Source of the DNA: Crocinitomicaceae bacterium
GTDB taxonomy: Bacteria > Bacteroidota > Bacteroidia > Flavobacteriales_D > Crocinitomicaceae
Length of the DNA: 18,119 nucleotides
NCBI GenBank assembly: GCA_015662935.1
Contig: DQTF01000029.1
Location: forward strand, 1 to 18,119
Reading direction: 5' to 3'
Program-made: the position numbers and the translations under genes
The notes under the pieces: generated by a model
Databases searched by the model: none
The model's input: only the letters and a program-made list of their open reading frames with translations
Told to the model about the DNA's origin: nothing
In this document: positions 7,457-14,806 of the stretch, piece by piece
Layout of the letters: every line of letters starts with the position of its first letter
Numbering within the stretch: position 1 is the first letter of the stretch

Positions 7457-8194
7457 TCACAGCCCTAGTACTTCTTTTAATTCTCCATAAGAAGTTCGGC
7501 TAATTGGAATTTTCGCCCCATTCGTCAAGGTTGCCCGATACGTATTCTTTTCGTAAGATTCTATTTTAGTCAGTTGATTAATATTGATGATATACGATCG
7601 ATGAATGCGAATGAAATCTTTTGAATCCAATGATTTCTCATAGTAGGACATCGTTTTTTTCTTCAAATGATACTTTTCTTTGGTGTGTACCTTTACATAA
7701 TCATCGTATGCTTCCAAATAATAAACTTCACTTGTTGGAATGATTTTAATGATTCCTTTCTCTTTGACAACAATTCGAAGATGTTCATCCGGTTGCTTGC
7801 TCGTCACGTTTTTAATTGCTTCCTTTTTACTTTCTGATGAGGCTGATTTTTCCCACTTTAGTATTGCTTTGTCGAAACGTTCTTGAGTAAAGGGTTTTAG
7901 TAAATAATCGATTGCAGAATTGTCAAATGCTTTGATGGCGTACTCATCGAATGCGGTTGTAAAAATGACAGATGGATTTTCATCAATGAGTTCTAGCATT
8001 TCAAAACCATTGATTTTTGGCATTTGAATGTCTAAGAAAATTAGATCTGGTTGGTGTTCTTCAATGGCTTTTACTCCCTCAAACCCGTTATTACATTCTG
8101 CAACGATTTCAATGTTCTCTTTTTTTGAAAGAAAAGCCTTAACAATTGATCTTGCCAAAGGTTCATCGTCTATAATGATGATTTTAGATTTCAT
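7457..8194 (-). CDS. LytTR-family response regulator
   Basis: This is a two-domain DNA-binding regulator of 245 residues. The receiver domain (1-115) has the acidic pair Asp9-Asp10, the phosphoacceptor Asp55 in LIFLDIQMP, Thr80 and Lys100 in DYLLKPF. The LytTR DNA-binding domain (about 138-245, PF04397) shows VYYLEAYDDYVKVH, the conserved IRIHRSYIIN segment and the C-terminal ISRTSYGELK. Its start overlaps the end of the histidine kinase gene by 11 bp, so translation is probably coupled and the kinase is its cognate partner. Target promoters are not evident. LytTR sites are paired 9-bp direct repeats, and I saw none upstream of the operon. Confidence 0.95.
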   Translation of the reverse strand: MKSKIIIIDDEPLARSIVKAFLSKKENIEIVAECNNGFEGVKAIEEHQPDLIFLDIQMPKINGFEMLELIDENPSVIFTTAFDEYAIKAFDNSAIDYLLKPFTQERFDKAILKWEKSASSESKKEAIKNVTSKQPDEHLRIVVKEKGIIKIIPTSEVYYLEAYDDYVKVHTKEKYHLKKKTMSYYEKSLDSKDFIRIHRSYIININQLTKIESYEKNTYRATLTNGAKIPISRTSYGELKEVLGL

Positions 8195-9236
8195 TTTGAG
8201 GGATTTTAAGCGTAGTTGTGAAAATACCGTTTTTCTCGTTGGTAAGCAACAGGTTGTATTGATTAAAAAGGATGAGCATTTTCTTTCTGATGGAACTTAA
8301 TCCATAACCTGTTCCTTTGCTAGAAAGTTGTGTGGTTGCGTCATGTGGATTAGAAATAGAGATAATGAGGTAGTTTTTTTGATGCTCCGCAAGGATGTCG
8401 ATATTCACATTCTCCGTGTGTCCATACAACCCATATTTAATAGCGTTTTCTATAATAGGCTGCAGAATGAGTGATGGAACTTGCAAAGATTCACATTTTT
8501 TGGGAATGGAAAAGTTAACGGTTAAACGTTCACCAAAACGTACTTTTTCGATATCTGTATAGAGTTGAATGTGATTAATTTCTTGAGAAAGCGAAACCAA
8601 TTCTGATTGATCTTCTTTAACCGCCCCCCGCATAAAATCTGAGAGTAAATGAATCATTCTACGTGCCTCTTCAGAATTTTGGAGTGTTAATGCGTTGATA
8701 GAATTGAGGCTATTGAATAAGAAATGAGGTTTAAATTGTTGTTGCAAACTATTCAATTGAATTTTCCCTGCTTCTCGTTCTTTCTCAATGACAAAATTCT
8801 GAAATCGAAGCTCTTGTACTTTCTGTTGATCTATCCAGAAAATAAATAGGAAAATAAATAAGAGAAGAAAAATGATGAAAGTTTTCAGCAAGAGAATTAT
8901 CCAGAAATGTACTTCGTAAGAGTCTAGTGAACTGACAAAATTACCAACAACAAGGTAATTGAAAAAACTGGTTAGTAGAACAAAAAATAATACCGTTCCG
9001 ATGTTTTGAGAGTTGAGGACTAATTTTGAGTGATGATTTCTTTGGATGGTAAATAGTAAACCAGCAAACAAAGTCGTAAAGCCAAAAAACGAAAGAGCAT
9101 CGGCAATACTAAATGATTTAGAAAAAGAAAAATGGGTCAAAATGACAAAGTCTAAAATAGCAAAACACGCAATGAGAATGATTGCTTGAATCATCCTCAT
9201 TGCAGAGACATTAGTTGGGTAAATTTGTTCTTTCAT
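8184..9236 (-). CDS. LytS/YehU-type membrane sensor histidine kinase
   Basis: This 350-residue kinase has four hydrophobic segments at about 15-36, 43-64, 80-100 and 110-135, and no large extracytoplasmic domain. A short linker follows, then the His_kinase domain (PF06580). The phosphoacceptor His171 lies in QQQFKPHFLFNSLNSI. The ATP-binding domain has the N-box QPIIENAIKYGL (Asn264) and the glycine-rich GTGYGLSSIRKKM (308-320). This is the family that pairs with LytTR regulators. The start codon shares one base with the stop of the upstream LiaF-like gene (TAATG), and the 3' end overlaps the regulator gene by 11 bp. With no obvious sensor domain, it may sense through its membrane helices or through the LiaF-like partner; that is inference. 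Confidence 0.93.
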   Translation of the reverse strand: MKEQIYPTNVSAMRMIQAIILIACFAILDFVILTHFSFSKSFSIADALSFFGFTTLFAGLLFTIQRNHHSKLVLNSQNIGTVLFFVLLTSFFNYLVVGNFVSSLDSYEVHFWIILLLKTFIIFLLLFIFLFIFWIDQQKVQELRFQNFVIEKEREAGKIQLNSLQQQFKPHFLFNSLNSINALTLQNSEEARRMIHLLSDFMRGAVKEDQSELVSLSQEINHIQLYTDIEKVRFGERLTVNFSIPKKCESLQVPSLILQPIIENAIKYGLYGHTENVNIDILAEHQKNYLIISISNPHDATTQLSSKGTGYGLSSIRKKMLILFNQYNLLLTNEKNGIFTTTLKIPQNEI

Positions 9237-9988
9237 TAGAAATAATTAACGATTTCGATTCCTCCAAAGATGCAATTTCCGGTGAGCGTGATTATTTTAT
9301 TTGGGTCGATGTTCTCGTCGTTTAGCATTGGACGTTTATCTTCAACTCCACCAAATATTGCCGTTGTTTCTATAATCACATCCCAAGTTGGTGGAATATA
9401 TAGTTTCATTCCTCCAAAAACGACATCGGTATTCACAGTGATAGGGCCTTGAATATCTGCTTTGATAAGGTTCAATTGAATTCCTCCAAAAACACTTGAA
9501 AACTGACCACCTTTAAAGTCTTTGCTGACAATGTTTTTTTTTACGTTACCAAATAAGGCAGTTGCCTCCATGTATTCTCCATCCTCGACTACAGATCCGT
9601 CATCAAAAGGGAATCGTTTGGGCTTTTTTTTTCCAAAAACATTCATTGATTTTCCGACCATCAGAACTCCAAAGAGAATGACAAAAGCAGGAAGTAATAA
9701 ACTTGCGTCAATAAGATCTTTGTAATGGTCATTAATAATGAACACGGTTCCAATTGTGATGAGCACCCATCCACCAAAGTTTTGGAATTTATGTTTGTAA
9801 AGAGTTACTGCACCAATTGCTATTAGAATCATTTTCCATGAATAAATCCAGTTGGGAATATTCGCTCCTAATCTATCCATTAAGAATAATACACCAAATG
9901 CGATGATGAGTACTCCTGCAAATAATTTTGATTTCTGATGGCGAGCCATTCGTTCTTTTCTTGTCTCTCTTTTTTCTTGCTGTTCCAT
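9236..9988 (-). CDS. LiaF-like membrane protein
   Basis: This 250-residue protein is first in its operon. The N-terminus is highly charged (MEQQEKRETRKERMARHQK). Four or so hydrophobic segments follow between 20 and 115 (for example LFAGVLIIAFGVLFLMDRL and LLPAFVILFGVLMV). The C-terminal half (about 140-250) is a beta-rich domain with five regularly spaced glycine turns: ALFGN, VFGGI, VFGGM, IFGGV and IFGGI. This is the LiaF/VraT-type 'toastrack' C-terminal domain seen in bacterial envelope-stress regulators. In Firmicutes, LiaF restrains a histidine kinase; the coupling here to a LytS-type kinase suggests a similar accessory role. The frame extends upstream to an ATG at 10105. The ATG at 9988 is preferred because the conserved part begins there and a promoter box lies at 10010-10017. 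Confidence 0.85.
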   Translation of the reverse strand: MEQQEKRETRKERMARHQKSKLFAGVLIIAFGVLFLMDRLGANIPNWIYSWKMILIAIGAVTLYKHKFQNFGGWVLITIGTVFIINDHYKDLIDASLLLPAFVILFGVLMVGKSMNVFGKKKPKRFPFDDGSVVEDGEYMEATALFGNVKKNIVSKDFKGGQFSSVFGGIQLNLIKADIQGPITVNTDVVFGGMKLYIPPTWDVIIETTAIFGGVEDKRPMLNDENIDPNKIITLTGNCIFGGIEIVNYF

Positions 9989-10009
9989 GATATTTGTGTT
10001 TTGTTTCTT

Positions 10010-10017
10010 CAAATGTA
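10010..10017 (-). promoter_or_regulatory. -7 promoter box of the LiaF-like/LytS/LytTR operon
   Basis: The minus strand reads TACATTTG, an exact TAnnTTTG match, 21 bp before the chosen start at 9988. A TTTG (minus strand, 10047-10044) lies 26 bp upstream, which is longer than the usual 19-21 bp spacer, so the -33 assignment is uncertain. Confidence 0.5.
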
Positions 10018-10085
10018 GGTAGTCAATGTCGATACTGAAAGGACAAATAGGTGAGTTGTGGCTATTTTTCGGTGAATGGTAGATT

Positions 10086-10118
10086 AATAGAAAAAGGTCG
10101 CTCAATGAACGACCTTTT
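10086..10118 (-). terminator. Rho-independent terminator of the hmgA-hppD unit
   Basis: On the minus strand a 9-bp stem AAAAGGTCG/CGACCTTTT encloses a 9-base loop and runs into TTTTTCTATT. It lies about 22 bp after the stop codon of the 4-hydroxyphenylpyruvate dioxygenase gene. Confidence 0.8.
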
Positions 10119-10139
10119 CTATAATAAACTTACTTGTTT

Positions 10140-11300
10140 CTAAAGTGTTCCCCTTAAGGCTTGTTCTCTTTCAATGGATTCAAACAAAGCTTTAAAATTA
10201 CCTGCGCCAAAACCTTTCGCACCCATTCTTTGAATAATTTCAAAGAAGAAAGTAGGTCTGTCTTGAATTGGCTTTGTAAATATTTGTAAAAGATACCCCT
10301 CTTCATCTGCATCAACCAAAATGGATAGTTTTTGCAATTCTTTGATGTCTTCACTCATCATATCCATGTGAGAACCTAATCTTTCAGGAATTTCATCGTA
10401 ATAAGCTTGTGGAGGAGGTGGCAAGAATTCTACCCCTTTCTCTTTCAAGTAAGAAATGGTAGAAATGATGTCGTCTGTTGCCATTGCAATGTGTTGAACA
10501 CCTTCTCCTTCATAGAAGTCAAGGTATTCTTCAATTTGTGATTTCTTTGCTGCTTTTGCTGGTTCGTTGATTGGGAATTTAATTCGCCCATTTCCATTAC
10601 TCATCACTTTACTCATCAATGCAGAATATTCCGTATGAATTTGCTTATCATCGAAAGAAAGGAAGTTGACAAAGCCCATTACTTCTTCGTACCATTTAAC
10701 CATTACATCCATTCTTCCCCAATCTACATTTCCCACCATGTGATCGATGTATTTTAACCCAGATGGTTTTGGATTGTAATCAGACTCCCACTTTTGGAAT
10801 CCAGGGAGAAAAGGTCCGTTGTAATTCTTTCGTTCAATGAACATGTGTACAGTTTCACCATATGTATAAATTCCAGCTTTTACAACCTCACCATATTCGT
10901 CTTTTTCTACAGTAGGCTCTAAGAAAGACCTCGCACCTCTTTTAGTTGTTTCTTCGTATGATTTTTTTGCATCATCTACCCAAAGCGCAACAATTTTAAC
11001 ACCGTCACCATGTTTTGTAACGTGCTTATTAATTGGCGACTCACTATTTAGTGCAGAAGTCAGCACGATTCTAATTTTGTCTTGCTTTAAAACATAACTA
11101 ACCGTGTCTTTCGATCCTGTTTCTAGCCCTTTGTATGCACATGATTGAAAACCGAAAGCTGTTTTGTAATAATGCGCCGATTGTTTTGCATTTCCTACAT
11201 AAAACTCAACGTAATCTGTTCCCAGAAGCGGTAAGAAATCTTGTGCTCCTTCAAATATTTTTTCCAGTCCGTAATTTACGGATTCTACTTTTTTACTCAT
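10140..11300 (-). CDS. hppD: 4-Hydroxyphenylpyruvate dioxygenase
   Basis: HPPD converts 4-hydroxyphenylpyruvate, O2 and an internal 2-oxo acid to homogentisate and CO2, a step of tyrosine degradation. The 386-residue protein has the two-domain vicinal-oxygen-chelate fold. The N-terminal domain covers about 25-160. The catalytic domain carries the iron triad by homology: His187 (YIDHMVGNV), His270 (GVQHIAMATDDI) and Glu354 (FFFEIIQRMG). The C-terminal helix region KGFGAGNFKALFESIEREQ is the lid conserved in HPPDs and distinguishes it from hydroxymandelate synthase, though the two families are close. The start is 24 bp downstream of homogentisate dioxygenase on the same strand, and a terminator follows, so hmgA-hppD is probably a two-gene operon. 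The next enzymes (maleylacetoacetate isomerase, fumarylacetoacetase) are not in the window. Confidence 0.96.
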   Translation of the reverse strand: MSKKVESVNYGLEKIFEGAQDFLPLLGTDYVEFYVGNAKQSAHYYKTAFGFQSCAYKGLETGSKDTVSYVLKQDKIRIVLTSALNSESPINKHVTKHGDGVKIVALWVDDAKKSYEETTKRGARSFLEPTVEKDEYGEVVKAGIYTYGETVHMFIERKNYNGPFLPGFQKWESDYNPKPSGLKYIDHMVGNVDWGRMDVMVKWYEEVMGFVNFLSFDDKQIHTEYSALMSKVMSNGNGRIKFPINEPAKAAKKSQIEEYLDFYEGEGVQHIAMATDDIISTISYLKEKGVEFLPPPPQAYYDEIPERLGSHMDMMSEDIKELQKLSILVDADEEGYLLQIFTKPIQDRPTFFFEIIQRMGAKGFGAGNFKALFESIEREQALRGTL

Positions 11301-11324
11301 TTTTTTATCTTTAAGAGAATCAAC

Positions 11325-12482
11325 TTAATGATTCCATGATTTATAATAGTCATCCACTTGAAGTTTTAAAGCTTCTTCGGTAATCATCATTGGTTTGAAA
11401 GGGTCAATCATAACTGCGAGTTCTCCCGTTTCTTTTTTACCGATGCTTTTTTCGATTGCACCAGGATGTGGTCCATGAGGAATTCCTCCAGGATGCAAAG
11501 TGATTTGTCCTTTCTCAATGTTATTTCTACTCATGAAATCACCGTCTACGTAGTAAAGTAATTCTTCAGAATCAATATTGCTATGGTGATAAGGAGCCGG
11601 AATTGCATCTGGATGATAGTCATACAACCTTGGCACAAAAGAACAAACTACAAAGCCAGCCGCTTCCCAAGTTTGGTGAATTGGAGGAGGTTGATGAATT
11701 CTTCCTGTAATTGGTTCAAAATCATGTATTGAGAAAGCATAAGGATAGTGAAAGCCATCCCATCCAACAACATCAAAAGGATGATTTGCATGTGTATATT
11801 CCCAAAGCATTCCTTGTTTTTTAGATATAATCTTAAATTCTCCTTGCTTATCGATAGCTTTTAAGCCTGTTGGCAGTCTAAAATCTCTTTCGCAAAATGG
11901 AGAATGCTCTAATAATTGCCCAAAATTATTTCTATAACGTTTCGGTGTAACAATCGGACTGAATGATTCTACAAACAGAATTCTGTTTTCTTCGGTGTCA
12001 AAATCGATTTGATAAGTTGTCCCTCTCGGGATGATGAGGTAGTCACCGTATTTGAAATCGATGTTTCCGTACATTGTTCTCAACTTTCCAGAGCCAACAT
12101 GAATGAATAACATTTCGTCAGCGTCACTATTTCTGTAGAAATAATCTTTTGAAAATGATTTTGGCGCTGCTAAACCAATATGCAAATCGTTATTTGCAAA
12201 CAAAACTTTTCTGCTTTCAATATAGTCATCTTCAGGTTGTAAAGAAAAGCCTTTAAAGCTTAACGCTTTCATGTTTTTCTCAACGGCAATTTTTGGTGAG
12301 ATGTCTCGAAGCTGTTTAATTTCTGTGACAACTGTTGGTGGATGAATGTGATAAATCAAGGATGACATTCCAACGAAACCAGCAGTTCCAAATAATTCTT
12401 CTTGATATAAACTACCATCTTCTTTTCGAAATGTAGTATGTCTTTTCGGTGGAATTTTACCGAGTGTATGATATCTTGGCAT
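11325..12482 (-). CDS. hmgA: Homogentisate 1,2-dioxygenase
   Basis: This enzyme cleaves the homogentisate ring to maleylacetoacetate, the step after HPPD. The 385-residue cupin-type protein carries the iron ligands by comparison with the human enzyme (His335, Glu341, His371): here His300 and Glu306 in PYHHSNIDSEELLYYVDG, and His336 in PGGIPHGPHPG. The spacings of 6 and 36 residues are identical. Other family features are PRGTTYQIDF (152-161), VVGWDGFHYPYAFSIHDFEP (238-257) and TWEAAGFVVCSFVPRLYDYH. It is shorter than the human enzyme (445 residues), as is common for the Bacteroidota branch. It is the first gene of the hmgA-hppD unit. A leader of roughly 130 bases with a possible hairpin separates it from a promoter box at 12617-12624. 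Confidence 0.95.
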   Translation of the reverse strand: MPRYHTLGKIPPKRHTTFRKEDGSLYQEELFGTAGFVGMSSLIYHIHPPTVVTEIKQLRDISPKIAVEKNMKALSFKGFSLQPEDDYIESRKVLFANNDLHIGLAAPKSFSKDYFYRNSDADEMLFIHVGSGKLRTMYGNIDFKYGDYLIIPRGTTYQIDFDTEENRILFVESFSPIVTPKRYRNNFGQLLEHSPFCERDFRLPTGLKAIDKQGEFKIISKKQGMLWEYTHANHPFDVVGWDGFHYPYAFSIHDFEPITGRIHQPPPIHQTWEAAGFVVCSFVPRLYDYHPDAIPAPYHHSNIDSEELLYYVDGDFMSRNNIEKGQITLHPGGIPHGPHPGAIEKSIGKKETGELAVMIDPFKPMMITEEALKLQVDDYYKSWNH

Positions 12483-12541
12483 TCTATTTTTTTTAATGAT
12501 TAAATTTAACGATAACTCTTACTGAAAGAATATCATTCAGG

Positions 12542-12561
12542 ATTTCTTTTAATCAAGAAAT
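12542..12561 (-). other. Possible hairpin in hmgA leader
   Basis: A 7-bp inverted repeat (ATTTCTT / AAGAAAT) has a 6-base loop, and next to it lies a weaker 5-bp repeat (CTGAA...TTCAG, 12522-12540). Both fall between the hmgA start codon and the promoter box, so they would be in the 5' leader. The stems are AT-rich and weak. A regulator-binding site is as likely as an RNA structure. Confidence 0.25.
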
Positions 12562-12616
12562 TCAAATAATCTTTTAATCCTGTCCACATATTGAAAGTAA
12601 AGATATAGAATAATGA

Positions 12617-12624
12617 CAAAAGTA
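12617..12624 (-). promoter_or_regulatory. -7 promoter box of hmgA-hppD
   Basis: The minus strand reads TACTTTTG, an exact TAnnTTTG match, in the 243-bp gap between hmgA and the divergent threonine dehydrogenase gene. It implies a leader of about 125 bases. No clear TTTG -33 element is found at 19-21 bp upstream. Confidence 0.4.
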
Positions 12625-12676
12625 CGACTAGATTTTTGGTTAAAAAATGACAGTTCTCAGCTTTTACTTTTTAAAA

Positions 12677-12707
12677 TTGGAATTCTATCAAATAATCATT
12701 CTCTTTG
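12677..12707 (+). promoter_or_regulatory. Putative promoter of threonine dehydrogenase gene
   Basis: TTG (12677-12679), a 20-bp spacer, then TCTCTTTG (12700-12707), one mismatch from TAnnTTTG. The box ends 18 bp before the ATG at 12726. Spacing fits the Bacteroidota -33/-7 rule. Confidence 0.4.
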
Positions 12708-12725
12708 CATCAGAACAAATAGATT

Positions 12726-13679
12726 ATGGAAAAGATACTCATCATTGGTGCTGGCGGGCAAATTGGAACAGAATTGGTTCTTGCTTTGAGAAAGCTAAAA
12801 GGAAAGAATAATGTTATCGCAGCAGATATTAAGGATGAATGCCCAGACATTTTATCAGATGGAGTGTACGTTCAAATGGATGTTTTGAACAAAGAATTTG
12901 TTCGTTCTTTTATCATAGATAATAAAATAACAGAAGTTTATTTGTTGGCGGCTTTGTTGAGTGCAACTGCTGAGAAGAATCCTGCTTTCGCATGGAGGTT
13001 AAACATGGAAGGTTTGTTTACAATTCTTGACTTAGCCAAAGAAAAGTATCTTAAAAAGGTGTTTTGGCCGAGTTCTATTGCTGTATTTGGTCCTTCAACA
13101 CCTGTGGATAGTACACCACAAGTTACAGTGATGGAGCCTTCTACAGTTTATGGAATTTCTAAATTAGCTGGAGAAAGATGGTGTGAGTATTATGCAAAGA
13201 AATACAATGTTGATGTGAGAAGCATTCGTTACCCAGGATTGATTTCATACACAAGTTTACCAGGAGGAGGAACAACAGATTATGCCGTAGATATTTTCTA
13301 TCAAGCAAAATTAGGCAATAAGTTTTCTTGCTTTCTAAAAGAAGGCGCTAAACTTCCGATGATGTACATGGAGGATGCTATTCGAGCAACGATAGAATTA
13401 ATGAGTTCAGATGAGAAAAATATAAAAATCCGTTCTTCATACAATTTAGCAGGATCTAGTTTTTCTCCAAAAGAATTAGCATTAGAAATACAAAAAATAA
13501 TTCCAGATTTTGCAATTGAATACAAACCAGATTTTAGACAAGAAATTGCTGATACATGGCCCAATTCAATTGACGATTCATCAGCAAGGGAAGATTGGGG
13601 CTGGAAAGAAAGGTTTAGCACTTCGGACATTGTAAAAACAATGCTTTCTAATGTGAATACGGGATTGTTGATTAATTAA
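12726..13679 (+). CDS. tdh: Short-chain L-threonine 3-dehydrogenase (NAD-dependent epimerase family)
   Basis: This enzyme oxidises L-threonine to 2-amino-3-ketobutyrate with NAD+. The 317-residue protein is an extended short-chain dehydrogenase. The N-terminal nucleotide-binding loop is IGAGGQIG (7-14). Asp34 ends strand beta-2, consistent with NAD preference. The catalytic Tyr142 and Lys146 are in STVYGISKLAGERW. The segment GLISYTSLPGGGTTDYAVDI (171-190) is characteristic of the GalE-like threonine dehydrogenases of Flavobacteria and mammals rather than of sugar epimerases, as are FWPSSIAVFGP and the C-terminal WPNSIDDS..R.DWGW. A 2-amino-3-ketobutyrate CoA ligase (kbl), the usual next step, is not nearby. 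It is a single gene, divergent from hmgA. Assignment to the family is firm; activity is by homology. Confidence 0.9.
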   Translation: MEKILIIGAGGQIGTELVLALRKLKGKNNVIAADIKDECPDILSDGVYVQMDVLNKEFVRSFIIDNKITEVYLLAALLSATAEKNPAFAWRLNMEGLFTILDLAKEKYLKKVFWPSSIAVFGPSTPVDSTPQVTVMEPSTVYGISKLAGERWCEYYAKKYNVDVRSIRYPGLISYTSLPGGGTTDYAVDIFYQAKLGNKFSCFLKEGAKLPMMYMEDAIRATIELMSSDEKNIKIRSSYNLAGSSFSPKELALEIQKIIPDFAIEYKPDFRQEIADTWPNSIDDSSAREDWGWKERFSTSDIVKTMLSNVNTGLLIN

Positions 13680-13711
13680 TGGTGTTGATTGTTAGCTCGT
13701 CATATGATAAT

Positions 13712-13723
13712 TATGCGCGCATA
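13712..13723. other. 12-bp perfect palindrome TATGCGCGCATA
   Basis: This GC-rich core is unusual for the AT-rich surroundings. It lies 33 bp after the threonine dehydrogenase stop and about 50 bp upstream of the next gene's promoter. It could be an operator for a dimeric regulator, or chance. Confidence 0.2.
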
Positions 13724-13771
13724 GCTTTAGTCGAAGAAAAATCTTTGTTTGCCGAAAAAGTGCTTTTTTAT

Positions 13772-13802
13772 TTTGTTAGGCAACCTTCTCTTAGTATCTT
13801 CG
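13772..13802 (+). promoter_or_regulatory. Promoter of the MORN_2-repeat gene
   Basis: TTTG (13772-13775), a 19-bp spacer and TATCTTCG (13795-13802) match the Bacteroidota consensus TTTG-N19-21-TAnnTTTG with one mismatch. This is the best complete promoter in the window. It implies a leader of about 40 bases before the ATG at 13849. Confidence 0.6.
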
Positions 13803-13848
13803 TTTAAGAATTGTTACACATTTCCATGTTAAACAACTATAAAAAGGT

Positions 13849-14721
13849 ATGATTTTAAGAAAAATTATTTTGTTATTGGTAGTCGGGTTTTTTGCGACTT
13901 CATTGGCATTTGCTTCTGATGATCAAGGCGGAGGAGAAAAGAATAAAGTTGACGATCAAGGACGTAAACAAGGTATGTGGATATATCTTGGAAAAGATCG
14001 TCCATCTGCAGGTTACCCAGAAGAAGGAAAGATTGAAGAAGGCGGTTATAAAAATGACCGTAAAGAAGGAGAATGGATTAAATATCACAGAGACGGTGTA
14101 ACAAGAAAACTTTTAGGAACCTATAAAAACAATAGACCAAATGGTCCTTTCATTAAGTATCATCCAAATGGAGTGATTAAAGAAAAAGGCACTTGGGGAA
14201 GAGGTAAATACGAAGATAGTTTACAAAGATACTATGAGAATGGTGTTTTAGAATATTCAGCTGAATTTAATGAAACAGGAAAAGAGAATGGAAAAGTTCA
14301 ATACTTTTATCCAAATGGGCAAGTAGAATTTGAATACAGTTCTGTAGATGGTGTTTATATAGGAAAGGCAACAAGGTATTACGAGAACGGAGATGTTAAG
14401 GAAAAAATCACGTACAGTGAAGATGGTTCTGTTCTAATGTCGGAAGTAAAAGAATTGGTGAATCCTCCAGTGATTGTAAACGATCCAGGTCGTTCAGCTG
14501 AAAAAGCACCAAAAATAAATGTTATAAGAACGAAAGGAGCTACATTTAAGAAGAACGGTTATAATAAAGTTTTTAATGCGGATGATGAAATCTGGCAGGA
14601 TGGAAACTTTAGAAATGGTGATCTTTGGGATGGAAAAGTTTATGAGTACGATTCAGATGGAATCCTACTAAAAGTAAAAGTGTTTAAGAGTGGAGTTTAT
14701 CATTCTGACGGACAACTTTAA
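13849..14721 (+). CDS. Exported MORN_2-repeat protein
   Basis: This 290-residue protein has a signal peptide: MILRK, a hydrophobic core to about residue 20, and likely cleavage after SLAFA near residue 22. Residues 60-200 hold at least five MORN_2-type repeats (PF07661) of about 20-23 residues with the pattern G.W..Y..NG......Y: KEGEWIKYHRDG, PNGPFIKYHPNG, YEDSLQRYYENG, ENGKVQYFYPNG and IGKATRYYENG. A last divergent repeat, WDGKVYEYDSDG, lies at 260-271 after a Pro-rich linker (205-222) and a unique segment. Such repeat proteins are very common in Bacteroidota and are often labelled 'YwqK-like antitoxin' by homology, but no toxin gene is adjacent and export argues against an antitoxin role. 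A structural or binding role at the envelope is likely; no specific function is known. It is a single gene with its own promoter and terminator. Confidence 0.8.
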   Translation: MILRKIILLLVVGFFATSLAFASDDQGGGEKNKVDDQGRKQGMWIYLGKDRPSAGYPEEGKIEEGGYKNDRKEGEWIKYHRDGVTRKLLGTYKNNRPNGPFIKYHPNGVIKEKGTWGRGKYEDSLQRYYENGVLEYSAEFNETGKENGKVQYFYPNGQVEFEYSSVDGVYIGKATRYYENGDVKEKITYSEDGSVLMSEVKELVNPPVIVNDPGRSAEKAPKINVIRTKGATFKKNGYNKVFNADDEIWQDGNFRNGDLWDGKVYEYDSDGILLKVKVFKSGVYHSDGQL

Positions 14722-14741
14722 TAGAAAAACGGTATAGTAAG

Positions 14742-14768
14742 AAAAGGCTCAGATTGAGCCTTTTTTTT
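14742..14768 (+). terminator. Rho-independent terminator after the MORN_2 gene
   Basis: A 10-bp stem (AAAAGGCTCA / TGAGCCTTTT) with a 3-base loop GAT is followed directly by a run of eight T starting at 14761. It begins about 20 bp after the stop codon. The flanking A-run also lets it work weakly in the other direction. Confidence 0.9.
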
Positions 14769-14782
14769 ATGCAATAACTTGC

Positions 14783-14790
14783 TATATTTG
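14783..14790 (+). promoter_or_regulatory. -7 promoter box of the deoC operon
   Basis: TATATTTG is an exact TAnnTTTG match, ending 16 bp before the deoC ATG. The -33 region falls within the T-run of the preceding terminator and has no TTTG, so only the -7 element can be called. The leader would be about 10 bases or less. Confidence 0.55.
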
Positions 14791-14806
14791 TTAAAACGAT
14801 CATCCT

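Noticed and set aside
9989..10105. 39-residue N-terminal extension of the LiaF-like protein
   Set aside because: It is not similar to the family and overlaps the exact TACATTTG box. Its sequence looks like translated non-coding DNA.
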